Source: Vespa crabro
Lineage: Eukaryota; Arthropoda; Insecta; Hymenoptera; Vespidae
Direction: 5' to 3'
Assembly (NCBI RefSeq): GCF_910589235.1
Contig: NC_060970.1
Span: forward strand, 5,483,487 to 5,547,486
DNA: 64,000 nucleotides
The stretch's first letter is position 1, and every line of letters starts with the position of its first letter. Both the position numbers and the translations under genes were made by a program. The notes beneath the pieces were generated by a model that did no database searches, had not been told where the DNA came from, and saw only the letters and a list, made by a program, of their open reading frames with translations. Below are positions 14,137-26,926 of the stretch, one piece after another.

Positions 14137-17090
14137 ATGTATGCGCTACAAATGCAAACTGCTTGTCAAGGGGAAGGCAATGGAGAACCTGATATCCCGG
14201 CTAGCCTTCATCAAGAACCTACACGACCATCTATACAAGACTGTAGCTCCTTTGATATTGTTAGAGCTACTCAGGTAATCTTTTTATACACACATACATA
14301 TACACATATAATTAATGGTATGAGAAATAATATTTAAGCAAATAGAAATTTTTTGATATTTTTCTTACATATAAATAAATATCTGTTTCAGTATGGAGCA
14401 TTGGATCGTGTTACAGAATTGGTAGAAGCCGGAGCAGATGTAAATCAACCAGATGCAGAAACAGTAACATTACTGCATTGGGCAGCAATAAATAATTATA
14501 AAGATATAGTAAAGTATCTAATGGTTAAAGGAGCTGTTGTTGATGCTATTGGTGGTGAATTAATTTCGACTCCATTGCATTGGGCAACTAGGTTAGTATT
14601 ATTAAATTGTTAATATTTGACATTTTTAATAAAAAACATGTGTTGTACATGATATATGTTTCTAGGCAAGGACATTTAGGTATAGTAGTTATATTGATGA
14701 GAGCAGGAGCTGATCCAACTTTAAGAGATTCCGAAGGCTTTTCATGCATTCACTTAGCAACTCTATTTGGTCATACAGCTATTGTAGCTTATTTAGTTGC
14801 AAAAGGAGTCAATCCAAATATGTTAGATAGAAGTGCTATGACACCTCTTATGTGGAGCGCTTACAAAGTTAATAGGTATATAAAAGGAAGATTAGGAGTA
14901 ACATTGGATATTACATTTTATTGGAACCATACTATTTGGGTTACTTTAAAGTTTTTCATTTTACAGTTTAGATCCCACAAGGTTGTTATTAACATTAGGT
15001 GCATCGCATACACTAACAGATAATTTACACGGTAATACAGCTTTACATTGGGCTATTATAGCCAAAAATAATACAGCGATATCTACGTTAGTTCATCATG
15101 GAGCATCCTTAGATATTCCAAACTTTAAAAATGAGACCCCAATGACATTATTAGGACCTCACATTGGAGCTGCTTGGTTGGGTCATAAAATAAGTCAAGA
15201 GATTAAAGAAAAACAAGGACGTACAAGGACATGGTGCAGGGATAAGGTAATTTATCTGTGCATAAAATATATTTTCATTTTCTATTAGTAATTTAATTTT
15301 TGTCTCTTACAAACATTACTTAATATCTTTTCAGAGAATACGCTGGTATTGTATGGTCAGCACACCATTTATAGTCTTTTATGTAATAGGAATGATATTA
15401 CAAAGTGGATTGGATTATATAATAAAACTAGGTGCCTTCATAATGCTCTATGTAGGAATATATTCAGCTAATCATTTTATCTTTGATGAAAGACTATTTC
15501 ATATCTTGCCATTGTCCATTTATTTGGCTACTAAGGTGAGTTTAACTAAGATTGCAAGAGTTTACAAGTATTATGTGATATAACACTATCCATCATCAAT
15601 AAGACTGATAAGTAATCAAGTGTTAAGATATCTTTCTGTAACGTGTATTTTATTATATCTATGATAATATTCTGAAGTTGGAAAAAAAAATAATAAAAAT
15701 ATCTTCTTATGTATCGACTTTAAAAAAGATTAATATTATATCATTTTTACAAGTTCTTTAAATATTATATATGCATATACAATGTGTGGGGTTTCTTTTT
15801 CCTCTATTTTCTTTTTTGATAATCATTAAACAAGATTAATAAGGTTAATCTAATCAGTTTTATTATTTTGTTTAATGTACATATTTTTGTGTACATCTGT
15901 ACATCTTATTAAAAATAATATCTACGAGTATGATAATGTATATATAAAATATAAATATTATAAAATATGTAATTTTATTGTATACTTTATATTGTATTTC
16001 AGATGTGGATATATGTTACATGGGTATTCTGGTTAGGCATTCATGCAGCTTGGTATTTATGGTTATTATTAATTGGGGGTTCCGTTCCTCTTTGGATATG
16101 CTTCTTACAATCTTGGCGTGGAGACCCAGGAGTAATTACAGCAAGTCATGAAGATAAATTAAACGTAAGCCATTAATATATTAAATAAATAAATATATAA
16201 GATAAATAATATTCAAAATTCAGTTCATGATGCGAGAACTATTTACTTATATTTTTTAGACAATAATAGAATTAGCTGAATCAGGTGGTTTTGAACCGCA
16301 ATGGTTTTGCAGCAGTTGTTTAGTTAGGAGACCTGTACGATCAAAGCATTGTTCTACATGTGATAGATGTATCGCAAGATTTGATCATCACTGTCCTTGG
16401 GTTAATAACTGTATTGGTGACTATTTATTAATCTTTTAAAATATATCTATATTCTTATATTACAATTATTACTTATATTTTTTATATTTACAGGAGCACA
16501 CAATCATAAATATTTTCTAGGTTTTTTGGCATCGTTATTAGGTCTGTGCATTGTTATTTTATCTGCTAGCGTGCAATACTGGCAGTTTGAATGTTGGACT
16601 AATTTGACAAATGGTCATAGCGCAGATAATTATTTAGTAGCTACTGCTACCTGCGATGCTTGGATTATGTGGATCGCAGCAAATACCTCTCTTCATTCAT
16701 TTTGGGTTGGCATGTTGTTAGCTTGTCAATGTTATCAGGTTTGTTAAAAGTTCCCTCTATAATTCAAGATATTAATTGATTGAATTTCTCTCATTATTCA
16801 ATATTATGTATATATTATCCGGTATTTTGAATAAACTATAATAATTTTCTTAGATCATGGTACTTGGAATGACCACAAATGAAAGAATGAATGCTGGACG
16901 TTATACGCATTTCAAACAAGGGAATCCATTCCATCGTGGTGCACTACAGAATGCTGCTGATTTTTGCAATTTTAATTTTTGTGGAGTAAAGGCAAAACCA
17001 AGTTCTGATTGGTTACACAGTTTTGACCTTAAACAAAGTATTGAAAAATTACCTTTACTTGCTGCGAAAGAAAATTTTCAATATGTTTAA
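14137..17090 (+). CDS. Hip14: Hip14 / ZDHHC17 ankyrin-repeat palmitoyltransferase
   Basis: Protein S-acyltransferase of the Golgi and synapse. In flies Hip14 palmitoylates synaptic proteins such as SNAP25 and CSP. Exons: 14137-14274, 14392-14591, 14666-14875, 14967-15246, 15335-15535, 16003-16164, 16260-16416, 16494-16738 and 16854-17090, phases consistent, 609 residues (family members are about 630). An N-terminal linker is followed by ankyrin repeats over roughly residues 47-255 (TLLHWAAINN, TPLHWATRQGHLG, TALHWAI), then several hydrophobic membrane segments. The Cys-rich DHHC domain has FCSSC, HCSTCDRC and DHHCPWVNNC, with catalytic Cys442 (codon 16392-16394); two more membrane segments follow. 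The start is the first in-frame ATG after an acceptor at 14135-14136. All expected catalytic and zinc-binding residues are present. Confidence 0.96.
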
Positions 17091-17256
17091 GTTTGATAGG
17101 TCAAGGAAAACTTTTTTCGTTGACATAATAAAAATCTAGCCATTAGAAGCTAACCTATGCCATATCAAATACCTGAACTTCTGGCCCACCAAAGAATTGT
17201 TGTGAAAATGTAAGTGATCTTTCATAAAGCAGTAATTACTCGCATGATTGTTTACG

Positions 17257-17312
17257 TTATATATATATATATATATTATATATATATATATATTATATAT
17301 ATATATACATAT
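17257..17312. repeat. (AT)n microsatellite
   Basis: Interrupted AT run in the Hip14 3' flank, followed by short GACA and CACA units. Confidence 0.9.
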
Positions 17313-20300
17313 ACAGACAGACAGACACATACACACACACATAAATATATTTTAAGTAATCCAATCCAGTGATAGAGCATAAGAATTTAAAGATTTGTCT
17401 ACTTTAAAAGACTGTTTGGTCACAAACATGCATATCCCATGATATACATTTTGCAACGGAGTAATATGCACAATTAATATCTTCTCTCTTCTCTGAAAGT
17501 TATCTACCAACTAATTTTAATTCATCATTGAGATTATACTTTCTATGATTTGATGTGTGTATTTTTGTTGTGGACATTATCATATATATACATATATATA
17601 CACACACATACTCTCTATTTTATACCTCTCTATAATTATTTTATTATTCTGTAATATTTGTAAATACGAATGTCTTGCCATTCTACATATAAATTAATTT
17701 CAAATATGTAGCCATCAATATCATCAGGATATTATATAATTCTATAAAAACAGAATAATAAGATCTGTATTTGAAAATCTATATAACAGGTGATAAGGAA
17801 ACGTATAAAATAAACAGATTATTAAACAATGTAATGGGTCTAGATTAAGTTAGGATATTTAGTTAACTATAAGTCAGAGATATGCATGAATATTATGTGC
17901 AAATAAAAAATACATTGATTATATATATGGCTGCATGGCCACAGTAAGATCTCATGTTTTATTACTTTACTGTGCCTTTGTCCGTCTTAATCTGACAATG
18001 GTAAACAAAATCTTTATCTAATCTAGACCCAAGCAATGACATTGTTGAATACTGTTAAAATGTATGTATATATGAATATACAGATACACATAGACATACA
18101 CACAACACAATTATAGTTTTATTTGTTAATATAATATTCATTTCATATGAATCAAGAGTAAATTCTTATCTAAATATAATTAATTGAAAGTATTCATATT
18201 AATCAGTTAATACGATAGACATAGTTTTGAAAATGTGTTACGTCAACTAACAAGAAATTAATTTTCTACAAATCTTAGAATTATTATTGGAATTTTCTTA
18301 ATTAAAATTATAATCGCATGAGAAAAATAATTTAAATGAATTTGAACGAAAGTGACAATTTATTTAATATAATAATTAAATGTAAAGGGATGAAACACAG
18401 TGAAATATGAAAATTCTTTTAATTTTACTGTTAATGCTAATTCATCGATTATATCCCATTTTTAAATAAGATTATGTACTGCGAAGTTTAATTATAATTA
18501 TATTATACTATATATTATTTATTTGTACTTATAGAAGAAGAACTCTAATATACGAATGATATTGTAGTTACAAAGTATATTACACGTCTTCAGAAATCAT
18601 TGTAAGAGAAAAATCTTGGCACAAAGCTTGCCATTAAATTTTTATCTATTGAAAATAATACTTTAAAGAATTATCAATGTTAATGTAAATTAGAAAAATA
18701 TCTACTATTATTACAAATCTGTAGAGGTTGTACTTAAAAACGCTATACTATATTTATACTTATACACATGTAATGAAGATAAAAATCAGGTATTCACTAA
18801 AATTATTTGTTATACTGTGAATGAAAAACAAACAAAAAATTATTCTATTATTTATGTGATATCTAAGATAGTAATTGTAAAGACAAGAAAAACATAAGAA
18901 ACAATATGTAGTATTTTTAGCTTGTTTATAATTTTATGTTCACTTTTTTCTTAAAAACATTTTATTATTAATATTAATTAAGCATTAATTACACACTTGA
19001 CTGAAATCAAAATTATTTCTTATACATTCCAAAAGTTAAATGTGTATTATAACCAATTTATAGATGTAACAATATTTTTCAATGCATTATGCTGAACATT
19101 AATTTTAGAATATTACTTTTACCGATCATTGATTACCACAAATATTTGATGTGGCGCTTGAGCGATCAAAGGTGTAAATTATATAGTAAGAATTTTTTCA
19201 ATAACTTTTAAAATAAATTATAATTGTGAATGAAATAATGCTACTTTGTAACACTGAATTTCATCTACACTTATAATAATTTTGTACGATAAGTAACTAT
19301 GTACACGTAGTTAAAGAATCTAGTAATTGGATAATCATATAAATTTTATCCAAGAATAATATAAATGTCAACAAAAGAGTATTCTTATTAATTTCTTAAT
19401 TTAGAAATACCATTGTTCTATCAAAAGTTTCAATGGAGACAACTTGACGATGATGTTTCTTTGATGCAATATACTAAAATATTGAAAATATAGTATTTTA
19501 AACATAGTCATTAATTAAACAAAAAGCAATATAACGCTGTACAAATGTTTCTTAAATATCTTTTTACTTATCAGACAGTGCCTGAGAATAATAGCAAAAT
19601 TAAAAGTATAAGAAATAATTGTGCGTCATAATTATCAGAAAGAAACATAAGAGATAATCTTGGCACTGACTAGAGATAATTATTTCAAACTTATGTGACT
19701 AATCAGTAATTCGTTTGTTCTTATGTAAATTCTATATAGTTTAATCGTATGCTCTGCAAAGAGTTACATAATAATAGTAATAAATGTGATTTCGTTGTTT
19801 TCATAATAGACAAACACATTAGCGAAAAGCATTCAGCATGATATTCGACATAGCATAATAAATTTATATGACCTTTTACATTTTAACGCGCTTGTACAGA
19901 ATCGCTAAGAAACATATGTACAAAAATTGAAAATATATAAGTATATTTATCTTAAATTACTAAAAATTTAAATATATAATACATACACACATGCAGTTTC
20001 AAGTAAATATTCTCTATGTCAAAGTAACTTGATTATATTGTCGTGTATGCACATATGTACATGCATTAATATTATGCATTTTACCTCAAATCAGACATAT
20101 GTGTATATATATATATATATATTTAAAAACTAATTATCAAATTAAATCATATAAATATTAAACTTTTATCTTTACGTAATATAAAACTATATTCAGTTTC
20201 GTATATTTTTTCCTAGTCTAATTATTATTATTGTCATTATTATTTAAAAATAATAACTTCGATTTTGATCGTATATATCAATAACCTATATATGTATTTA

Positions 20301-20720
20301 GGTTATGTGCATAATTAATTTTATATCCAAATATATAGATAAAGTATAAGAAATATATAGTTAAATATTTCACCAAATTGATGGAGCGTAAGTAATTAAT
20401 TCTGTATAAATAAAAAAAAAAAACAGAACAAGAAACAAACGAATATAATGCACTTGCTCTTTCACAAAAAAAAATTGTAGAAAAAAATATTATTTATATA
20501 ATACATATAACTATTTTATTATTACACATATATACACACATATATATGATTTTAACGGTTTGTTAAAATTACAGTGCGTTAAAAGAAAAAGAATTAAGTT
20601 TATAAGGCAATTATTATATAGAAGTATAATAAGAAACAATAATAATTTTTGATGGGATAATTTTTTTTTTATTTCAGTAGTACATAAACATTATATTATT
20701 TTATTATTCATTATTACGAT

Positions 20721-20721
<1 letters not shown>

Positions 20722-20776
<55 letters not shown>
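20722..20776. repeat. (AT)n microsatellite
   Basis: Pure AT dinucleotide run in the spacer between Hip14 and the gene starting at 21353. Confidence 0.95.
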
Positions 20777-20778
<2 letters not shown>

Positions 20779-21352
20779 ACCTTGATTTTTATATACAAAC
20801 AAGTATGGATATATGAATTTATTCTAAATGTGCAAAGTTAATAATAAATTATTGTTTTAATTATTTTACTATAACAAACATAGTAGAAACAATATATTTA
20901 TAAAATTTGTGGATTATATTCTTTAATTGAAAAATTATGTTTTCTATTGAAATTTTTCTACGAGTTGAGAACCCCTACCGTAAACCTTATTATTGTTACT
21001 CTACTGTAAAGAATTTCATTGCACTTACAAAGTTTACATAAGTTTCTCAATGTACTCTAATTGCAATTACAGTTTGGAATTAAACTAAACGATATGTGTA
21101 TTATACATATTAATAAATAATTTACCTATCGATTTTTTAAAATCGCTTACATGAATATTGCAAAACATTTTTCAAATATCGCGGCCATATGATTACTACG
21201 TAGTTCAGTTTCGTTAACTATCATTTTTGACAGTTCAATTTTCATGTTAATTAATGTTTAGTTTAGTTGCAAGATTCTTTATATTGACAAAAAATATGTT
21301 TCTCGTTGTTAGTTGAAAAAAGAAGGGGGAGGAAAGGAGAAGAAAACACAAA

Positions 21353-23078
21353 ATGACTTCGGAAGAAGATTGTCCTTGTACGGACATGTCCGAACCTTCG
21401 AACGTGACGTCTTTACGTACTGACATAAGTTCGATAGTAAATTCTTATGAATCTTACGTAAAAATTACTGAAGAAGGAAAAAAGACAGACGAAGAACCTT
21501 ACAAAAGTACGAATAATATGATAAAACTTCAATTAAAATCATTAATATGAATAAATGATACAAATCCATCATTATATGACAAATACGAAATTACTCGTTT
21601 AATGAATTATTTTATTTATCTATTTTTTACAAAGGGTATGTTAGCTACAGATATATAAAAAAATATATATAATCGAATTAACGTAGCATAAGGTAGATAG
21701 TAAAAATCCACTATATATAGCGGATTCGAAGTGTCTCGAATAATGAATTTTTCTTTTTTATTTTATTTTATTTTATTTATTTATTTCCTTTTTTTTTCTT
21801 TTTTTACAGAGACTATTAATCAAGAATCACCAAAAGCAACAAATCATCGAGAAATGACGCAATTCGAGCCTGTTATACCTTGCTATTGTCATGTCCCAAT
21901 AATGTAGTATACATACGTACCTGTGATAGTATTGGAAAATAAATTGTGAAAGTTCCGATTATTATTATTATCCATAAATTTCTGTTTATCTTTTTCAGAA
22001 ATGCTTGCACATTACCAGTAAAGTATACAAAAGGTAAGTGTGTTATATTAAATCTCATACGTGTTTACTTCCGAAATAATTCTCTAAAAAATGATTTTTC
22101 AGATGATCACCGTAGACATCGTTCATTTTGGTCTAATTTTCGTTACAAATGGTCTGATAAAAAATATCTCGATGATAGAAATCGAAAGTACGACATTAAA
22201 TTACGACGGAATTCGTGTTATAAGGTTAGACCTAATTAATTCATTGGATATTATTAACGAGAGAATTAAACGTTGTAAAAAATCATAACCTTCACATTTT
22301 TAGTCTTTAAATAAAATCACAAATGGTAGCGTAAAAACAAAGCCCGAAGAGAAAATAAAGTTTCAAGCTGACAAGTTAGGTCAAGGTGACAAAAAAAGAA
22401 AAAATCTTGCCGAGAGAATCGATATTTATTACTTCGATCATGGAAATTCTGCGTAAGCTTTGAATTACTTTTAAATTAACGATTGTGGCGCCATTTTTCT
22501 ATGACGTAATTACGACAGTATTACGTAGTAGTTTCGCCTCTTTTTTGGTTTTTTTTTTCCCCCCTTGTTTTCAAACCTTTTGTCGATATATATGAATTGC
22601 TTTTTGGATTAGAAAAATCAAAGTAATTAATAAATAAATAATTTTTTGTGATAATAGATATTATCGAACAACGGATTCACCACCCATATTAACGACAGAA
22701 AAATGTGCTGAAAAGACGGACCAAGCGGCGACACGTTTTTGGGCTGAAATATTTGGCACAATTCACATAGGAACAGCATTTTTAACAGCTTTTATTCTAC
22801 AATTGATAAGATTCATGCTATTCAGTCTTATTCGACCATTGACTGTTGGTATATTGCAATTATTTGCAGACTATTTCGTGAAACCATTACTTTCGATAAT
22901 ATTTAACGCATTGATACAACCAATTTTAATACTTTTATACAATATCGCAACATCTATCAAAGATCTTTGCGAGCCATTGGCAGAAACTATCGGTTTATTT
23001 TTAAGAGAGATAGCAAATCTATGTAGATCGATTAGGATAATAGAAATAAAATATGAAAATAAGGGTTCTCCTACTTGA
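21353..23078 (+). CDS. Unrecognised protein with hydrophobic C-terminal half
   Basis: I do not recognise this family. Exons 21353-21506, 21810-21903, 21999-22033, 22103-22224, 22304-22452 and 22658-23078 join in phase to give 324 residues. The N-terminal half is polar. It opens MTSEEDCPCTDMSEPSN, has a short Cys-containing stretch (PCYCHVPI) and then a Lys/Arg/Asp-rich middle (HRRHRSFWSNFRYKWSDKK). From about residue 215, ATRFWAEIFGTIHIG leads into a long, almost continuous hydrophobic stretch (LIRPLTVGILQLFADYFVKP, LLSIIFNALIQPILILLYNI) that fits two or three membrane helices or amphipathic hairpins, and ends in a short charged tail. No signal peptide is evident. The first donor (AAAA|gtacga) is weak, so the first exon boundary is the least certain. 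Strong exon/intron structure argues that it is a real gene; its function is unknown. Confidence 0.75.
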
Positions 23079-23699
23079 AAGTGAGAAACAAATTAATTAT
23101 TGAGACGTACACGTAGTCGGCATACGAATGAGGATAATTTGGAAGAATTTTATTACGGCCAAGGATTTATAACAAGTCGATCAACTGGTACGATGATCGT
23201 TTCAACATGAAAATAACAGGATATTGCCTTAACACCAGGTATATATTTGGTATTACTCTCTTCAACTTTACAATATTCTTATTGGTTCATTTATTTTTTT
23301 ATGAAACAAATGATCTCTCTTATATCTCATCAACTAATTTTCATCAATATAATAATTAATGAATTTATCATCTTCTTCGTCTCTTCTTCCTTCTCATATA
23401 TATCTTATCGTTATTAATAAATTATGTACAATCTCACAAACAACAAACGGAGGAACCTAATTACATCATTGCAGCTGTAATTCTCACACTTCGCTATTTA
23501 CAGGTACTACTTGGTTTTTACAGAATCGTTCCATCTTTTCTGCGTATATCTGTGTATGTATATATGCGTTTGTGTAATAAGTGTATTTTTTTTCTTGTTA
23601 ACTTTCTTTCACGTATATTCTATCTTTAAGAAATCAAACAAACGCCTATCGTCACCTACTCTCAGGAACTGCAACCTCTGGCATGCTGTGCATTGTGAT
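23079..23699. other. 3' UTRs of convergent genes
   Basis: A 620-base gap between the stop of the + strand membrane-protein gene and the stop of the - strand Mob2 gene. It should hold both 3' ends. No further coding potential is seen. Confidence 0.6.
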
Positions 23700-24952
23700 C
23701 TAGCTGGTTGTGGTCGGAGTCTCCTGGATGGCTAAAGTTTGCGAAGGCGTGGATGATGAGTCACCTAAATAATAATAATAATAATAATAAATAGACAATA
23801 AAAAAATTACTGGACTATGTCATGATTGTCTCTTGTAAGTGTTATTACGTAATCAATATCTAATTAAGCAAATTATGCTGTTTTCTTCTTGTCTTTTACT
23901 CTTTCTAGATAATCTTGGTGATATATATATATATATATATGTATATAAAAGAAATGTATGTCGAAGATGAGATAATTTTACCCAAGAGAGCAGCCTCTAA
24001 GTCTCCTAGGATTTCCGTTTCCTTGGGATCAATAAGATTGAAGCGTTGATTAAGGAGAGTGAGGTGAGCAAATACACAATTGAGGTGAGCGTGCAACCCC
24101 AAGAGTGCCACCTCTCGGAAGTGGCAGTGGTAAATGTGTGCCACCACATGGTACAGTAGCCGCAGGATCTTACGCACTATTGATTCGAATGAACTTGGAA
24201 ATTCATTTGCTAAAAAAAAAAATCATAATTAATACCATTATAGTATTGGATATGTGATTATCCTGAAATATTAAAAAAAAGAAAGCCAGAGTAATTTATG
24301 TATATATTTATATTCATTAAATATATTTATTTACATAAATTAATTATGTACAAGCTTACCATATTTAGTAGGAAATATAGTTTCATCGCTAACGGTGCGT
24401 TGTGTAAATGTCATAACATAATCTATATACTGTGGCGCTGCCACCCTCGTTTTCTTACCCTTCTCGTCAAACCATAAATATGTCCTGCAAAAAAATACAT
24501 TTTAGGATTTAAACAACATATTTCGTTATGATATCATGATATATCTTATTAATTTAATATATATTTTTGATACATTAATGTTACATTTTTTTAAATAAAT
24601 TTTTAAACAGGGATAAATTAACAAATAATTCATTTATTATTCTCTATAAATGAACAATTAACGATGAAAATTGTTGTTTTAATTAGGTGAAATATACCTC
24701 AGACCAGGACCAGTCATATCCGGGCAACCGGTCATAGTGCAAAACTCAGATATAGTACCATAAACGAGATTAATATGATCGAACAATGCGAGGGTATGCG
24801 ATGCTAGCCACTCGTTATAATCCAAACCAGGTGGCAGATCAACTAGCATCCTTAAGTCTAACTCGGGCAGCTGTCTTTCTAAAGTTGCCTCCTCCAAATA
24901 GAGTTTAGGATCCTCTGTAGTTCCCGCATCTTTCTCCTTTCGTCGGGCTTTT
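23700..24952 (-). CDS. Mob2: Mob2 kinase coactivator, common 3' exons
   Basis: MOB-family coactivator of NDR/Tricornered kinases, acting in cell morphogenesis and neuromuscular synapse growth in flies. Shared exons are 24952-24698, 24484-24360, 24209-23982 and 23764-23700; with the 95-base first exon at 31493 they give 255 residues. Family hallmarks are LDYNEWLASHTLALFDHINL, the Cys-x4-Cys pair in EFCTMTGCPD, APQYIDYVMTF, FPTKYANEFPSSFESIVRKI and the zinc-binding His-x4-His in AHIYHCH, followed by LIDPKETEIL. FPTKYxxEFPSSFES and the KARRK entry into the domain identify Mob2 rather than Mob1, Mob3 or Mob4. A Ser/Thr-rich tail ends at TAG 23702-23700. The gene is convergent with the upstream membrane-protein gene. 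Exon 24952 is entered in phase 2 and receives the alternative first exons listed separately. Confidence 0.96.
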
Positions 24953-25158
24953 CTGAAATCATTACCATCATAGCCATTTGGATTATTCTTCAAGGTCAAA
25001 TATTTTTTTTACATTTATCTTTCTTTTTTGCTAATAAGACGATTCAAATCTACAGGCAAACGAGCGCCATATACAAATTCTGTGTATGTGTATGCGTTAC
25101 AATTAAAAAATGATAACATAATAAAATGGTAACTGTGTCAATATAAAAAATAATTAAG

Positions 25159-25210
<52 letters not shown>

Positions 25211-25228
25211 GTGTGTGTGTGTGTGTTA
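25159..25228. repeat. (CT)n followed by (GT)n microsatellite
   Basis: A CT run of about 45 bases, then a short GT run, in a Mob2 intron. Confidence 0.95.
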
Positions 25229-25360
25229 ATTTGACTTTAGGTGTGACAAACACAAAACCACAATATAATCTTAATACATTTTATTATTATTTATATTTAA
25301 ATACAATGAACACATTATAACGATCAATGTGTACAAAATTCATTTTGTTATTGTTATTAT

Positions 25361-25372
25361 ATAATAATAATG

Positions 25373-25463
<91 letters not shown>

Positions 25464-25482
25464 TAACAATAATAATAATAAC

Positions 25483-25532
<50 letters not shown>

Positions 25533-25538
25533 TAACAT
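25361..25538. repeat. Long (AAT)n trinucleotide array
   Basis: About 175 bases of AAT units with a few AAC interruptions. All three frames on both strands are open across it (poly-Asn, poly-Ile, poly-Leu, poly-Tyr), so the reading frames here are repeat artefacts. Confidence 0.97.
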
Positions 25539-25629
25539 ATATTAATGATATAAAAGTTTAGAAATTCAAAATTAAACATTTCTTAATATGCTTATATTTT
25601 AAATCGAATTTGTGAACTGCATCGTTGCG

Positions 25630-26110
25630 AATTACGGACGCCATCTTGTTTTCTTTTAACCAATCGAAAGCCGTAGGTGTAAGTGTTTCGATTCTTATTG
25701 GTCATCGTAAGAAATGCTGTTTTTACATGCAATTTCATACAGTAGCGAAATTAATATTTGTTTACGTCTACTACGGCAGGCTGTCAGTATATACATACAT
25801 ACCTACGTATTATGTGTACTACGTACCTCATAGTGATTACTAAATTTGATTTAATTTTTGTTCTTTTTCTAAAAAAAGCGCATGCCGTAGTTAAAATAAG
25901 CTACATTCCTTAAATTGAGATAATGACATCACAAAAGATTGAACAAAATAAAGATGGCGTCTTTCGAACCCTCTTTCTTTCATTTTTGTTTGTAATTTGC
26001 TAAAAAGCAAGAGCCATGTCACAAAAGTGATGAAAACCATTTTTCCTGTGTATGCTTTTTTATTCAATTGGCAAAAGGCAAAAAGAAAAGCGTAACAAAA
26101 TGGCGACGAT
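25630..26110. promoter_or_regulatory. Putative regulatory block with CCAAT pair and GATGGCG motifs
   Basis: CGCCATCTT at 25639-25647, CCAAT near 25660, an inverted ATTGG at 25697-25701, AAGATGGCG at 25951-25959 and AAATGGCG near 26098. AAGATGGCG is the core bound by YY1/Pho-type factors and CCAAT is the NF-Y core. Clustered in an otherwise featureless AT-rich intron, they suggest an internal promoter or enhancer. Use in vivo is inference. Confidence 0.4.
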
Positions 26111-26213
26111 GAAGACGCAACGTGACGATGACGAAGAAGAAGAAGACGACGACGACGACGACGATGACGAAAAGGATTTTTTCGATCGCTTGGCCGCCAT
26201 GCAAGTGAAATAA
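26100..26213 (+). CDS. Small acidic ORF of 37 codons (hypothetical)
   Basis: An ATG in good insect start context (ACAAAATGG) opens a 37-residue frame starting MATMKTQR, continuing with an Asp/Glu block and ending DFFDRLAAMQVK. It lies antisense inside a Mob2 intron, 150 bases after the AAGATGGCG motif. No splice partner is evident. The acid block is encoded by a GAC/GAA repeat, so the frame could be chance; the non-repetitive C-terminus is what makes it worth listing. Confidence 0.25.
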   Translation: MATMKTQRDDDEEEEDDDDDDDDEKDFFDRLAAMQVK

Positions 26214-26690
26214 CATAATCAACATAGAGAAATTAAATCTTTGCGCACATATTCGCAGGACATAAAAAGAGAGCAAATACATAGACATTTATAAATATGT
26301 AGATATTTATATGTATATGGGTAAAAATTTTTAAAAGAAACGCTTCGATTCTTTTTATTTTTTTAAGTGAAATGAGATTATAATAAAATCGTAATTTTCA
26401 GTCAGTATATTAAAATTTTTATCATCATCATTGGGTTGACAACCATTGACTTGGAAGTTTCTCATCAATTTCCTTATTTTTAATAGATCATCTTTTATGA
26501 GGTCACCCTATGGAAACACTTAATTTTATTATTTTTACTATCAAGTAGATCACTGACTCGAAAAAAATATTCTAATAGAATTTTATTTATTTTTTGTTTC
26601 AAGTCTCGTACATTCGAAGCGTCTCCCACCCTCCTTTTTTTTATTCAGGCCATCTAAAAGAAGAGACACGATCGTTTGGACTGGACTCAC

Positions 26691-26926
26691 GCGACGAGCT
26701 CGCCGAAGAGCCTGATTTTCCTGTGACAGGTGTCGAGAAGGGAGAGTCGTGACGATGAGCTTGCTGGAGTAGTAGTAGTAGTAGTAGTTGTACTACTACC
26801 TCCACCTCCGCCACCATGATGAACAGGAGTTGCAGGTGCTGACATCGTCGATGAGGACGACGATACACCTGAAGTTACGTTGTTTCCCTCCTGATGGAGT
26901 ACAACTCGAGCAGGTGAACGTAACAT
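26691..26926 (-). CDS. Mob2: Mob2 alternative first coding exon A
   Basis: ATG at 26926-26924 opens a frame starting MLRSPARVVLHQEGNN, followed by Ser-, Gly- and Thr-rich segments, ending RKIRLFGELVA at a strong donor (GTCGC|gtgagt). It leaves two bases of the last codon, exactly the phase needed to join exon 24952 (KARRKEKD), giving a 302-residue isoform with a low-complexity N-terminus. The frame is open upstream without an ATG (towards about 27080), and a very short upstream ORF precedes it. A TATAAAA on the same strand at 27151-27145 could be its promoter. Alternative: the exon extends 5' by splicing to an unseen exon. Confidence 0.65.

Larger units (their letters stand above)
17091..21190 (+). 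other. AT-rich Hip14 3' UTR and spacer
   Basis: About 4 kb without a credible exon. It contains AATAAA-like signals, a TGTAAATA Pumilio-type motif near 17654 and many short AT runs. It most likely holds the Hip14 3' UTR followed by intergenic DNA. Confidence 0.6.
24953..26690 (-). other. Mob2 intron with CCAAT/YY1-like elements and long repeats
   Basis: Intron between the first common Mob2 exon and the nearest alternative first exon. It holds CT, GT and AAT arrays, a less AT-rich segment at 25620-26220 with paired CCAAT boxes and GATGGCG motifs, and a small acidic ORF at 26100. The remainder has no coding potential that I can support. Confidence 0.6.

Noticed and set aside
25340..25579. Several 60-80 codon frames of poly-Asn, poly-Ile, poly-Leu or poly-Tyr
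   Set aside because: They are the same AAT array read in different frames and strands. No coding signal lies outside the repeat.
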